A stretch of DNA of 64,000 bases from Cyclospora cayetanensis (GCF_002999335.1 NW_020312036.1:744001-808000), one strand, 5' to 3'. Shown: positions 24,173 to 37,500, numbered from the stretch's first letter. Translations and numbers: made by a program. The notes: a model not told the origin generated them from the sequence alone.

Positions 24173-27100
24173 TCAAGCAGTGTTTCGGTTCCACCGCAGT
24201 AGACGTGATCTGGTGGCAAGAGAAAAGCCCTCACACCACCGTGGACTCCCTGCCTTTCCCTGTGGCAGTTGCGGGTCCACACCGCGCAGGCACTCTCTAG
24301 AATTGGGGAAACTTGCCTCCCCCGCTGCTACTGCTGCTGCTTGCTCTGATTGCTGAAAACAATCTGCATTGTCGCCCCCATCTCTGCTGAATAACAAGTC
24401 GTGATACTGCTGCAGCTCTTGCTGACACACCGTAGACATTGTTTCTGCACACACAGTGTCTGTGGACTTCCCAGGATTTCCCGAGCAAAAAGAGTCCCCA
24501 GAATAATTTTCTCTGGCTGTCACTTCGATAGCATCTGGATGTAGCTCCGTAAAAGCTCTTTCCGGAGGTCGATCTAGGGTCCGGCTACTTGAGGCTGCCC
24601 GGAGGGCACTCTTGAAGGACCCCGCTGCCGCTCCTTTACTGTCAAAAGGGAGGGCAGCGCCTGCTTTGGGGGCTGCCTTGTTAGCCATCCGCCACGCTGG
24701 AAGCTGGGAAGTGTCCTTCCTGAACCTCTTTCTGTCTCCCTTAAGATTCGTTTGGAGAACACATACAGGCCGAAGGCATCTAAGTACTTTGGTTGTGCTC
24801 GATTCAGCTCCGCAGGTAGATAAATCACCTTGCTGCTGTTGTTGCTTCCTCAGCCAACCCGAAGCCGCCGCTTTCGATGCTTTTTGTGCTACGGCCGCTG
24901 ACGCCACTGCAGGCACCGCTAGTGCTGGAAGACAAGGACAATCCTGCTGATCCGGTTGCTGTGGGGTCACCTCGAACATGGGTGTTTGGCGTACACGATC
25001 GTCCTTTTGTTGCTGCACCTGGTGCTGCGGTTGCAGCACAGGAGCAACAGGTGCAGAAGTCGCTCCGCGGGTGTCACTGGTATTATCTTTGCTTCTTACA
25101 GGCTGTGAGGCTAGTTCTATTGCTTCACAAATCGCAGCGAATCGGGCCACAGCTGAGGCCTTTTGACGCTGGGTTCCCCTGGGCCTTTCTGTCTCCTGCC
25201 CCCTTAGGTCCACCTTCGAAACCACGCAGCCTAAAGCCCCCCCAGAAGCCTCGTGCGTGCCCCTTTCTTCCGCTGAAGCTTTCAACGGGCTTAGGGTCTG
25301 GAATGACTCGCTCTTGTCGGGATAGAAACAAGGATCTGCCGCACAGCCCTTTGCCAATGGTTGTGGAAGTCCAGATGGTTCTGCACCAAGAGTCGAAGGG
25401 CGCGACCCTCCAGCACTAGATAATGCGCATGAAGCAGCTTCAAAATCTCCTGATGGCTGCTGGGTTTCTTCTTCCCGAAGAACCTGCAGTGGCTGCTCAT
25501 ACTGCAACTGTTGCCACGATAAATGGGCTACGACCTCTTGCTGTAGATTCTGCAGCTGGATGTCCTTTGAGGCGAAGAGAGCATCTGGCGTGAACACAGA
25601 GCCACTGATCACAGAGATCGCTACTTGCCGCTCCCGCGCGAGCAGCAACCGCACCCCTCCTATAAGAAGTGCCCTCTGCCTGTCCTTCTGGTGGTGCTCT
25701 GATTGGATCTGTTGGAACTGCACTTTTTGTTGTGGCGGTAGGTTTTGTTGCTGCTGATGAAGCGCAGCAGCAACTATCTGCAGCACCAACAGTAGTGCCT
25801 TCTTCCTTGGCTCATCCAATATATCCTCTCCAGGCCCCAAAAAGATGCAGCATGCCCTGCAGAGGGGGGGCCCCCAGGGAGGACCCCCCAGAAAGGGGCT
25901 TAGTGCTGCTGCAACCGCTGTAGCTGCAGTGGCTACATCTGACTGCACAGGCAGCTGTGTTGTCTTCGAATGGGAGGCAAGACTGAGGGCTTCCTCTGCA
26001 ACCTTGTCAAGGGTGCCGTGGAGCCCGACCAGACAGAGGGAAAATCCTCCCCCGCCCCTGCAGCATCAGCAACACCAGCAGGACGTCTAGAAGAACTGAC
26101 AGTAAAAGATCAGAAGAGCAGAGGTCTCAAAATCACAAACAATAGCATTTGCGCTAAGAGGATGAGCACCGTTAGCAGTGCAAGAAGGCAACAAACGCAC
26201 CAAAAGAGCTGTGCAAGCCGCCTGTGCGCAGCAGTACTCAGCGAGAGGGCCAGGCATCCCGCAAAGAGCTGCCCCCTTATTCTTTCTGTTGGGTCCTTCA
26301 CGTATGCACACAAAGAGGCTGGAACACAAGAACTGGCAGGAGATATCCGCCTCAGCGCAGCCACTAAGCATTCGTGAGGCGGTTGGTGTGAATACTCTTC
26401 GCCCTGTACACAGCACTCGCTGCCGCTGTCACCAGTAGCAGATGCGGCAGCGAGGTGCAATACGAGGAACCGCCAGTCCGTCTCTGCGTCTTTAATTAGC
26501 AAGAAATCATTGGTAGAGCCTTCTAGGAGTCCTCCGTCCGAGGGAAGCCTCTGCGCAGCCGAGTCCTTTAGGAGACGGCACACATGCTCTGCTTTAGCCT
26601 GGGAGATCCTAGCGGCTAAGTACACCCCTCGGCTGCTGCCACTCTTTTCGCTGTCGCCTCCTTTTAAAAGTATATCTATGACAGCGGAAAGCTGCACCAG
26701 GGGCTTGTTGCAGAGGACGCATAGAAGCAGAGGCAAAGAAGGTGCAGGCGACGAAGAAGACAAAAGGAGGCAGCAGCAGGACGAATGGAATCGGGGGGCC
26801 ACAAGATACAGGCCTGCATAGAAAAGCAGACACGGAAATCAGAGAGAGGAGGCATAGAGGAACAACACAGCCACCACAGCACGCGCCACAGACAGCAGGA
26901 GTAGCAAAAGCAGTGACGCGCTCACCCGCTTTATGGCAGGCCCGCACACACTTCAAAAGCTTCCCTCTTCCTGCTTCTTCCTGGTGCTGCACATGACTTT
27001 CTTCCTCTACTCGCAGCTTAGGTGTGACGTCTGGGTTTCTGTCCAAGCAGAGGGAGGTGGGCGAGAAGGAAACAAGTAATGAGAGCGCAGGGTCACCTGC

Positions 27101-27757
27101 TAGCTCAAGAAGGTCTCCCGGGAAAACCTCTGCATACCCCGTATGTAGCAGCCAGGCTGCCTGCTGCTGCTGCTGTCGTTGCTCTATCTCCAAATCCTGA
27201 TGATGCATCAGCAGCTTGTGCTGCTGCTGCTGCTGCCGTTGTTGCTGTTCCTTCAGAACGGTCCCAAACAACACGCCATTAATCAACGTTCCGTTAGGCG
27301 AGGCATTTCGGACAAAAAATCGACCAGCCCTTCTTGAAGGAAACCTCAGAAGCTCTATGTGCTTTTCGGATGCCACAGGGACCCCTGCAGATCTGCTGTC
27401 TCCCGCTTCAGACGAACTTTTCCCGTCGAACAACTCCGTAGGTAGCAGTGTGTCCCTTAGGGAGGGAGGCAAAACTCGCAAGAACAAGTGCTTTCTGCTG
27501 CATGTGGGAGAAACAAGCCGCACTGCGCAGTCAGACCCACGCCCCACCGCAAAAGCGGAGTCTTCTAGAGGTCCCCATGAAGAGCAACCACTAGGGGAGA
27601 CCCCTGGGAGGGACCCCACACAAGCACAAGTGAATGACGCGCAACAGTTCGGGAGGGAGAGGCCGCAAGAGGCGCACGGATGTGGCAAGTGCGCTGGAGG
27701 GAGGGGAGGGACTGCCCAGACGTCGCCAGTTGCGAGGTGAATGAGTCGCCAACTCAT
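24173..27757 (-). CDS. FHA-domain protein, candidate divergent NBS1 (nibrin)
   Basis: The first exon (27757 to about 26936) starts MSWRLIHLATGDVW and carries an FHA phosphopeptide-binding domain: FAVGRGSDCAVRLVSP, CSRKHLFLRV and, after an insert, NASPNGTLING. The G-R, S-R-K-H and N-G-T residues that define the fold are present. Poly-Gln inserts interrupt the domain's end. A second exon (about 26,705 to 26,340) holds a possible degenerate BRCT segment (GVYLAARISQAKAEHVCRLL). The last exon (about 26,062 to 24,173) is a long Gln/Ala/Ser-rich tail with an isolated basic motif K-R-F-R-K at 24,716-24,730, followed by T-S-Q-L-P. FHA at the extreme N terminus, a BRCT-like part and a basic-aromatic C-terminal motif are the layout of NBS1, the Mre11-Rad50 partner in DNA-break repair, where a K-x-F-K-x-F-type motif binds Mre11. 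The FHA call is firm. The NBS1 identity is an inference. Confidence 0.6.
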
Positions 27758-28759
27758 GAGGCCTAGGAGCCCTTTGATCCTAAACCCTACGCTTCAGACG
27801 CTCAGCCATACTTCTATGTCTGGAATGCTTCATAATGTGGTCCCAAACTACTGATAGATAGCAAAAAAATCTAATGCATTCCCCTGGATTTCTAAAAGGA
27901 CCTTGAAGGAACAGAACTAGGCCCTCTACGAAACACACATGGGGGTACTCGCCGGTGGTAGTCGCCTTATTTCCCTATCCAACCGCCATATAAACTTTGC
28001 CATAGAATCTCTGACTCCTTTAAAACAAAAGGAGAACAAACAAAAAATGCATACATGGGAACAAGGGGGCCCAATGTGGGCGCCATTTGCAGGAGGTCCA
28101 TCAATCGCGATAGGCCCTTACCTGGCACTACACTTCGTTACCTGCTTAACGCAGAGCCCCAGAGCCTTCCATACGTTAATAGAGAATAGGGTTACTTGTT
28201 TGCGTACTTTTTCGTGTGGAAGTACATGCATGCAAAACGCTGCAGCCCTGCCCATTGTATGGGCAGTGTACTCTGGGGTGGGGTTGCTCAATCATTGCTT
28301 ATTTCTGTCCCTCTGTGCCCCTGCTGGTCTCTCTCTCTTTCTCTTCATCGGCGTCTAAATCTTTCCCTTTAAAATTCCTTTATTCGCGCATGCTTATGTC
28401 TTCTCCTTCGTGCCTGCTTTTTCGTGTCTACCACAGTGTATGTTTTCCCTCCCCCCTCTCCGCGCTATCCTGGACAGACACTCGCAGATCTGCACACGTT
28501 TTGGCTATTTACCAATTAATAGAAACAATGTGCATGCCTTACCCCACCGCATGGGCTACACACACCTAGACTCTGTAAGTGTGCAATAGTTCGTTCAGTA
28601 GCTTTTGAAAAAGCAGGCCATCAGCAAACAAGAGAGCTTTTGCCCGTATAGTGAAGCTGCAAAGAACATTCCTTTAAAGTGTCACCCTAAAACTCAATAA
28701 ACTTTAGGTTGAGCCTGGAGGAACCGAAGTCACATCCCAGCACACACGTTGTTTGGGAC
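27758..28759. other. Intergenic, nothing recognised
   Basis: This is the likely promoter region of the FHA-domain gene on its left side, then sequence leading into retroelement B. It is pyrimidine-rich on the plus strand around 28,300-28,480. No gene is supported. Confidence 0.35.
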
Positions 28760-29129
28760 TGTAATTTAGCTACACCCATACACTATCTACTACGCTATTG
28801 GCTGCAATCAGCAAAGAATTGGTAATAGAGTGACTATTTGGTTTGTCCGCTTGTGTATCGTACTTTTTGCAGTGTAACATTGGATCGATATTATAACGCC
28901 AAGGGCTTTGTACACGTGCGTTAGATGCCATGGGCAACTGGATGTGAATGATGGGAGTGCTTAGAGGATGCAGCTACGCGCGGCCTAGTAGTGCCTCTCT
29001 CCTCATGGTAAGGCAGTGAAGGGTGAGGACAAACGAGGACGAAAGAGCTTTGAGTAGCACTGATTTAGGAATTCCTCAGGGTTCGGTGCGGGGTGTGTTC
29101 TTGTTGAGAACCTGAAGGCAGCACCGTAT
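28760..29129 (+). repeat. LTR copy 5 (5' LTR of element B)
   Basis: It starts near TGTAATTTAGCTACACC and carries TGACTATTTGGTTTGTCCGCTTGTGTAT, in parts identical to LTR copy 4, and AGTGCTTAGAGGATGCAGC, shared with copies 1 and 7. The end near 29,129 is by alignment only. About 370 bp. Confidence 0.7.
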
Positions 29130-30459
29130 GGCTCCATGTAGCTACTCCACATTCACCTCAGCTTTCGCTGCAACACGTGCCTGGTTTTGATCAAATGACT
29201 TAATGATTCAATGCCCTGATTTGATCAGCAACAACCTGCCAGGAAGAGGCCCTCTGGCAATGAAATTTGACAGGCAGAACAACGCCTGAGGCAGCAGTTG
29301 CCCGTTCGCAAGCTGATCACTACGCGGTAACCCTACGGCTGACAGACAGGCATGGCTTGCCAACGATAGGAGGCTTTGGGAGGGGGGTATGCTAAGCATA
29401 TAAGCATGACGGCCAAAAGGATGGGGCTAGTAATCCACGATTTCATCAGCTTGTTGGTGTTTTGTCTCATTTTAGAGTACCCCTTGAGGCAGAGAGGTGA
29501 GTTCTTCTTGAGGCGCGTTTTAAGGGTAAAGAAATACTGCAAAAGAGTCTCTAATGCATAGAAAGTTGTCAACTTGCAGGGATCACTATGGCGAAGCCTT
29601 TGTACGATCCTTGACTCACTGGATTTTGTCGACGGAAGCCCGACGAAAAGCTTTGAGATCAGTTCAAAGCTAAATTAGAGGAATCTGTGAAGCGATCCGT
29701 ATACCTACAAACATAGAGTTTACCGTGCAAAAGAAACAACGCAGACGAGTACCTGCTTTATCAGTTGATTTGGCTCAGGTCTGCCTGAAGTTTCACGTCA
29801 GGTGGTCGCAGGATGGGCAGGCACTAAGGGATTAAACGGCTTACCGATGATAAGTCCACAACTAATTTAGTACTTTCGATATGAGGAACAAATGAGCGCA
29901 TCACCATCGTTGTCAGCTCTGAGTTAGGGGTCAAATCATGATCTGGAGCCAGTTGCTGCCGGGGATATTTACACCGGCCCTAGCAGTCGAAGATGAACGC
30001 AAAAAAATGTGCCAAATGAAACTAGCAGTAATATGGATATACACATAGACTTCATCTACCGCGGAAGTGGCAGCACATGGAAAAAGGCAACCTAGTCCGA
30101 GCGGAAGTAAGATGCTTGACAAGCGAGGAAGGTGCATCATCATGAAAACGTCAAGCTCCCCAGGAAGGTGGCAACGCGGTGAACGAAGATAGAGCTACCG
30201 TTGGAGGCCTACCACGGCCAAATCCGGCGCCGACACAGGTTCACCCAAGTGGCCAATGGCGTCACATGATAGTGGATGTGAAATGGATCTGACACCCGAG
30301 GAGAAAGCGCAAAAACGCAGTCTGCCCGCCTACTCGTTGGAGCCGTCTTTAAGATCCAAGCTTGCTGAAGGGCGGGGTAACGCCAAGAATGGCAAAGCCA
30401 CGGTAGTCATATGCCACTTCAATTCAACATGGGCTTTTGTCAGCATGCTCTGTAGCTTC

Positions 30460-30530
30460 TGTGTTGAACCTGTCCACCATGATGTAATCCCGAGTATCCC
30501 ATGAATGACCCTATCGAAAACGCACGGGGC
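30460..30530 (+). mobile_element. Aspartic-protease end remnant, element B
   Basis: It reads V-E-P-V-H-H-D-V-I-P-S-I-P, stop, M-T-L-S-K-T-H. This corresponds to the D-V-I-L-G-x-P-W-L segment at the end of the gypsy protease. The same position in element C (59,855-59,930) still reads HHDVMLGMPWGTLWKTHMG, which shows the homology and the damage here. Confidence 0.75.
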
Positions 30531-32359
30531 CACAGCTGTGCACTATGAAGGTCGATATAACAAACACATACAAAGAAATAACTACTGGTCTCCTCAAGAG
30601 AGGCCTTTTCATCTATGGCGAACGCGATAGAAATGGTTCCTAATTAGGTGAGACAAGGTCTTCATGCAGGTGGCTTAGCAACGCAGTAAGAGAAGACGGT
30701 TCGGAGTACACATACCGCCTTCAGTGCCTTCACAGCTGGTTCCGTTTTGTAATACTCCATTTAAGGTTAGCTAAGGAACATAAATAATAGACAAATTCCA
30801 TCGAGGGTTTCGTGCAAGTCCTAAATAATGACGAAACGCCAGCAGATTGGCCACGTTCTGGTCTTCCAACGCACCGTGTTTAGGTAGACCCCACGTCAGC
30901 CCCAAGTCATGTTCCGCTGGATTGGAAACCCCCTGAACATGTAGGGGATTTAAGAGTAGCAGGCGTATGAATTGTGGAAAAAGGGTAAAGTGCAGGAATC
31001 AGTTAGCACGTTTGGGCCGAACTGGGGACTGATGGAGGAAAAAAACGGAAGATGGCGCATTTGCGTTAGTTTTATGCCTTTCAGCAACACCACTGTGAAG
31101 CAGAAGCTCCTGGTGCCTCATATTGGCGACTCACTTTAGAAAGAAACGAAACAACTGTATATTCAACTTTTGGCCTCACAAACACCTGAAAGATCGCCAT
31201 TCACCTTCATGAGAGGCACCAAAAGGTGCTCCACATACGCACTTGCACTTTCGTGTTTGCTTGGACGCCGTTTCGACCTGTTGATGCCAGCTGAGCCGCA
31301 GCATCAAGCCAATCGGGACTTATATGAGCCCACCAAGGAGTAGTAAAGTACTGCCTGCGTGGACGACGTGGTAACAGTCAGCAGAAGTTTTTCAAAATAC
31401 TTACAGCACCTACAGCGTGCGCTTCAACTATCGCAGGCCAGCAGTGGTAGATACAGGGACTCTAGTGTCTGCTCACCATGAGGAAGATGATGATACTGGC
31501 TTTCTGTGTTTAGGCTGCAGGAATGAAGCCAAGTCTGGCATCAATGAAGCACTGAAGGCGCGATATTCACGTTTACATACCCGCAAGGGCGTTGCGAAGT
31601 TCTATGGGTTTGCATCTTCTAACCGAATTTCATGCCTGGGTTTGCTGTGATTACTGCCCATTTGGTTGATACACACAAGAAATCACAGTCTGTGATTTGG
31701 GCCTAGGAAATCGATGGTGCAGCAAGGATGTATCTCTGTCCCCTTTTAGCCCCTCCGGTACTTGCACTGTCCAGTAATGAGCGTCATTTTTTTAGCCCTG
31801 GACCACCAGGTATTGGATCATGTCGGAAAAGGGCTTCTGAGTATAGACCAGGGAAGCAAGAAAACAATGGGTAAACAGGTTTACTTTCGTATTATAAGCT
31901 TACTGGGCGTAAGGAAGAACACGTAGAAAGCAGTTCGATTTATGTTGACATAGAGTTGCAAGCATTCAGAAAGAGTCCGGTCGTGGCGCTCTGTCTGTTC
32001 ATCACCCTCAAACTGATTCGCAGTGCGTATATAATACTCAGCATGTGTGCTGATTCTAGTAATGTAGCGGTGAGTGCCGCTGGCTTGGGGACCTAATGCA
32101 GTGCGATGCACTAAGGGCGTCACCAACGTGGTCGCCGACGCGCCCTCACAATGCCCCAGCGATTCGCTGTTGCCCAGCGCACGTGCTTTTATCTCTGGTC
32201 AATGTTTGTCGAAATTGAATAATTTCCATGCTCATGACGCTTATGAAATCGCTCTTATTGTCAAAATATAGAGTTTCCAAAGGGAGGAGCTACCATGTTG
32301 AGAATGCCTGTTGTGCTTTTAAGAAAGCGAAACTCAGCCGCTTTTACGTTCCGTTATTC

Positions 32360-33895
32360 CTCGCTATGCCGTCCTACGCTGCACGCATTGTCATGATGCT
32401 TCGGGCCATCCCGCCATAGTGAACAAGCTCTCACGGTCCCTCCGGTGATGTGGGATGCATTTCAAGGCGGAAGAGTATGTGCTCCGATGCCCAGATTGTC
32501 AGCTACTAAAACCATTTAGTTCTCCTAAATCTATCCTCTTGCAAAGCCCTCCAGTTCCCGAAAGGATTTCGACTGAATTAACTGTGGAGTGTGCTGCCGG
32601 ACTACCAGAGGCCAAGGGTAAGGATAGCATGTACGTTGTTCTTGGCAAGCTCTGCAAATATGACCCATTTCTTTCCTTGCTTCAGCTCTGTCACAACTCA
32701 AGATGCCTCTTACATATTTTAAATTCATACGTGGAATCCCCACAGATTCCTCAAAAGTATCGCTAGGAAAGGGAATTTCGAGTTCGTTAGTGCGTTCTAA
32801 AGTGCCTTTATAAACCGTCTTCACACTGACTATAATATAATTATTGGAAACCGCTTGGCCGGTGATGAGCGGACAGATCCCACTGATCGCACTCTCCTAC
32901 AGTATGTGGGACTCTGTGCTCTACAAATCCAGATGCTTTCTATGCTTTTCTTTCCTATGCCCAGTAGGCTTATAATACAAAAGTAAACTCGTGTACCCCT
33001 TGTTTCCCACATCCCTGGTCTACACTGAGGATCTCTTCTCCGAGTTAGTCTCAGACCTGGTAGTCCGAGGTCAACAGCCACCGTTACTAGCGGAGGGCCT
33101 TAGAAAGGCCCTATATAGTTCACTCGAAAGTTTGCCAAAGCTCTGGAGAGATAAGCTAAAAACTATGAAAAGCGGCGGAGATCTGTATGGTCCAAGCATC
33201 CAGACTTAGTTCACGTGGACTGCCAGGCTTGGAGAGGTGCAACAGGTGGTCACACGAGGAGATTGGGACTAGGTGGCAAGGAACACTTGCCCTCCTCTCA
33301 CGCCATTACCCTTTCCTATTCCCTCAAATTCCCTAAAAAGTTAACGGGGCTACAGAATTACTAATATTGATTTCCTAAGGAACTTTAGAACTCTTCGATT
33401 GATCCTTGGGTTCTGCTGTGCGGGCAGGCGACCCGTAAGGGGGGTGTCACGTGTATAGGGAGCCGTAGAAGTGCTAGAATTAAGGGCTTTTGTGCACCAA
33501 AGACACAGGAGAAGGGGCTTTACAACGATACGCGGTGGGCACTGCCAGCCTGGGCGGTCGACAGAAGAGATTGCGGGGCGAGTTGCCTGCGAGATAGTTT
33601 GCGGCCGTGTTCGATTTACAGCGCTAGTCGCAGATGATCCTACTAAAGGCCGCTAATAACTGTCCTTCGCCATCATACGCTCTGCCTGAAATACTTCACA
33701 CCTCTGAGTATTGCCTAAGACGTTTTTGGTTGCTAATGTAAAGGCGTGCACTAGACTCAATAAATGTGCCGGCACTCTTAGACATGTTCACAGTAAACTT
33801 GTGCCCCTTGTGGGGCCAGACAATCAAGTGTGCTGCAGGGCCGGCTGTCTTATGCACATTGCACGAGGTTGCGATAATTTTTCTTTGAAGCCTAC
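32360..33895 (+). mobile_element. Integrase remnant, element B
   Basis: The zinc-binding domain keeps both His (HDASGHP spacing) and the C-P-D-C pair, with one TGA at the position normally occupied by the W of Y-W-P-G-M. The core begins P-P-V-P-E-R-I-S-T-E and continues G-L-P-E-A-K-G-K-D-S-M-Y-V-V. The catalytic Glu region (HCQPGRSTEE, matching H-P-Q-T-D-G-Q-S/T-E) is near 33,540. The C-terminal HVHSKLVPLVGP is near 33,785-33,820. Intervening frames are broken. Confidence 0.8.
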
Positions 33896-34233
33896 TTGAT
33901 TTCCTTTTTACAGTTATTCGCTGTTGTTTTCTTATTGCAGGAGGCTCATCTTTTTCAGCATTTCCGAATATAGCGAGCCATTGCGTCGCCGCAGTCTAGT
34001 TGGGTCTACGTCCCTCGTTCGTTGCTACCTAGCGCGTCTCTTTCTTTCCCTCGATTTCTCTTTGTAGATTGTTCGTCAGTTTGCCTCTCTAGCTCGCACT
34101 GTTCTTCTAGTCCCTTCATATCCGAGGAGTAGTGGTAATGCAGAATTTCTTCTGGTGTCCTGCACACAGCTGGACTCGATGGACCGGCACGGAACACAAG
34201 GATGTGTGATTGGAATGTTTGGGGACGGGTTAA

Positions 34234-34599
34234 TGTAGCAAGCTTAGCCACACTCAGCGACCTTCTACTACAGTATGTATGATCATTTAAGAATTGGTGG
34301 AGCGGCTGTCCGTATATCGTTCTATCTGCCGAGTAGCGTTCCCTCGGTATCCTAAGCATCAATTTTGTATGCATGGCCGTTTGGTGCTGCGTAAAACTAC
34401 CTGTGAATGTTAGGTATTGCTTGGAGAGTTCAGGTACACGCAGCCTAACTGTCTCGCTACCCCCTTATCGGAATCCTGACGGGCGGGGCATAAAAAGGAG
34501 GTAATGCGTGTGCCTCGACACTCAATAACATTTTACTTAGTTTTTATTGACTCTGTAACTAAGCGTCGCCCTACGAAGACCTTAGATGGGGCTTTCACA
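34234..34599 (+). repeat. LTR copy 6 (3' LTR of element B)
   Basis: It starts TGTAGCAAGCTTAGCCACAC directly after a purine tract and ends GCTTTCACA. 366 bp. It aligns end to end with copies 4 and 8. Confidence 0.75.
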
Positions 34600-37500
34600 G
34601 CTGTTTAAGAACTAGCCCTTGAAGTAGGAAAAATGTTTATCCGACGTCTTTTAGGGTGGGCAGGTCGTGCATCCCAGTGGCTGCACTCCGAGCAGTTGCA
34701 GGTACCCCATGCTCCTGTATGAAGTACTCATAATTAGAACATTGACTGCCAAGCCTGTGTACTTGCATGCATAATGAAACACGGTAATCCACAGGTGTAT
34801 TGTTGCCTAATGACGTGTTTCCCCTGAATTATGGCTTACCAAGAGCTCACTGTACAGATCCGATGCTGTCTACATTGTATCCTCTGCGAAGCGCTACAGA
34901 AGCTCTCTACTTTAAGCAAATGCTAAATTCATGTGAGCGCTTACTCGTATTGTAAACGAGGATGTAAACCCGGCTAAGCGCTGAGCTATTTGAATCGTGG
35001 TTGACCTTCTTCGCCTTACACCCCCACCACATTTCCTCAGCACTAAAGGGAGTACCCCGATCCGGAGAAGTTGGAAAGATATGCCGTTAGCACTTTTTGA
35101 AGTTCATCACAGCTTTGATCCTCCATAGTTTTCATAGGCACACATGATAACTAGTAGTACGAATGCCGTCAGCTCATCAGTGTGTACTGTATCCATAGTG
35201 AGCCGAAAATGTTGGTAGCATTCCGGTAGCAGGCGTGTTTCACGGCGTATATAATTGCACACTGCGCCTTGCTTTTGGCTTTCCTGATATCTTCGCTCTC
35301 TCGCACACGGCTGCTAATTATAACCCACTACTTACACGCCACAAGCTCTTCAAACCCTATGCCACAGGGCCTGCGTGGAAAGGTGCATACGTACACCAGG
35401 ACAATTTGGTCGCATGCATACTCTCGTATTACCACCTGCATGCGCGCTTAAAATCGTTTAACGCCAATGGGGATCAGCCCGTGGTTTTTGTTTGTTGTCA
35501 AGCAGCACCCTTTCTGAGTTTAAATTTTAGAAATACCGATATCCCTCAAGTGTTTTGTTCAACGTCTGGACGGTTGCGCCCCTGCAGAGTCTGCTGCTCC
35601 ATTAGACTTTTAGATAAGGCAAGCACTGCTCCCGATACGTTGCAGGTGCCCCAGGTCCGCGATCCAAACCCAACATTATTACAAAAACAAGGCACGATTT
35701 TCATCAAGATAAGGTAGCAGTACATCCAACGGTACAAGATTTCAGCATTCACAAATTTAGAAAATTTGTTTGTTTGAGTTCCTGAGCTTATTTAGGCACC
35801 TTGTTAATTATTTCTGCACCGTGATTCTCTAACCAGCACCAGCGGATCTTGTGCGCACATCTGGCGGATCATACACTCTCTAGTTAAAGCCGGAAATCGA
35901 GAATTTGGGGTGGTGCTGCAGAATATATAAAGGATATTCCCCAAGGTGCCAATCACTGTCCCACTTGGCGTAGCAGCTCCTATGACGCAAACCTCAGCTT
36001 AATGAACATCTCTCAGCTGACGTTCAGTCAAGGCATTGGTCAGCACTTTACTAAATTTCTGGTGATGCTCATGGAGCCCTGCACCCCTAGTCGAAACCCT
36101 AAAGCATGCGACATGTGTATACCATTCCAAACACAGCGTTTGCTTCGCGTGTTGAAAGATGGCCTTGTGAGTTTCAGAACATAGTAGGAATTCTCCCGCG
36201 TGCCAGTGCCCGCGTCTAGTTATACGGCCATACGCTTCAGGTCTGCAAATATAAGAATAATGACTAAGTTTTTACGCTTTAGGACTTTCAGACTGCCACA
36301 AGCGATCGGCATCAAATGATGCACACTGGAATTAATGCCATCTTCCCTAATGGCTGTACATTGTAGCTATAGAACAAGATGTCGCGGCAACGGCGGTAAA
36401 TGTAAAAATCTTTTAGAATAACAGATTGCAGAAAAAGTCTTACACTGGATATCCGAAGGGGCCCACCTCCATGGCTTTCATCTACATCATCCTCGTGCCT
36501 AGTCCTCTTCAAACCTACTCTAAGGACAGTAGTTCAAATCAATGAAAGCCTCTCCAGAGGCACAGAGACTTCCTGTGGAGGCAGGTGGTCCCTGGAATCC
36601 GTTAACGCCTTCTGTACTCCTATGAGAGTCTCCCAGAGGATCCCCGTGCAACGCACCCTTAGGGGAAGACGCGTAGAGATATGATGCAGATGCGACGGAT
36701 TACACAGAATGAGCCCTTTGCCATGAAAGCTCTTGCTTAAATAGCTGCGCGTGAACACTCTCCTGCTGCAGCTTGTAACTCCCAACTCGCTCTCGCTGCT
36801 GATCCTATGGCAGCTGTACATGCTGCTGCTCGTGCTAGAGTTGGTTGAAAGGCTGTCTCTTCGTGAAGCCACTGTGCTTATTGCATTTTCCAGGAGAACA
36901 CTGGGCGCCCCCCGCCAAATGAGATGCAAGTATCGAGCTTGGATTGCTTCCCCTTAAATGTAAATGCAGCCATCCGCTTGATATCAGGAGTCTACCCAAA
37001 CCATAGATTAAGCGCAGCACGTGTTGAGCAAAGGGATCCAACGCAAGCTCACTATTCTACGAACACTTCTTATGTAGGAGGAATCTGAAAAAGTTTGCTG
37101 TTGGGGGATAGTACGCTAGAAGCACCCGACCTTCCGCCTCCTGAGACAGGTAGTTGAGACTTCTTTTAGACATCTCAGTCACGAAATAAGACACAAATGA
37201 GGGCCCAGCAAGTCTTCTGCACGCTGCAGCGAATTTTGCTCCTAAATATGCTCGCGCTGGTGTCATATGTGTAATTGCTTCTCGTACTCCACCTCTTATA
37301 AGTGCAGCATAGAAACGCTTGGTTCGGCAAGGTCTAGCTACTGAGTGGCGAGTAAAGGAGTGTACGCACCGGTGGCATCATCGCTAGCGTGCAAGTAGGA
37401 TTGTTCCAAAGCGCGGGGCTATCAATTCTAATTTTAGCAGCAAAGATGTCAGAAGATGCTGCAAAAGTGTTACCAATTCAGGAAACGTTTGCAATACTTA

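Larger units (their letters stand above)
28760..34599 (+). mobile_element. Decayed Ty3/gypsy LTR retrotransposon, element B
   Basis: This is a 5.8 kb LTR-to-LTR copy. Remnants occur on the plus strand in canonical Ty3/gypsy order. The protease end is at about 30,463-30,525 (HHDVIPSIP then stop, MTLSKTH). RT is at about 31,274-31,440 (FDLLMPAEPQHQANRDLYEP, two stops, then C-V-D-D-V-V with the YxDD Tyr replaced by Cys). The RNase H end is at about 32,102-32,150 (GVTNVVADAPS). The integrase zinc-binding domain is at about 32,375-32,515 (HDASGHPAIVNKLSRSLR, stop, ...VLRCPDCQLLKP), and the core start runs to 32,665. The later catalytic region is at about 33,535-33,600 (HCQPGRSTEE), and a GPY/F-type C-terminal segment is at 33,715-33,890 (HSKLVPLVGPDNQV). 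A purine-rich tract (GGGGACGGGTTAA) precedes the 3' LTR. Many stops make it inactive. Confidence 0.85.

Noticed and set aside
27775..27795. Single telomere-like CTAAACCCTA
   Set aside because: One unit only; no tandem array, so it is not evidence of a telomere or internal telomeric repeat.
35235..35717. 160-codon plus frame in the 34.6-37.7 kb gap
   Set aside because: No domain, no similarity to the gypsy parts seen elsewhere, and no splice context.
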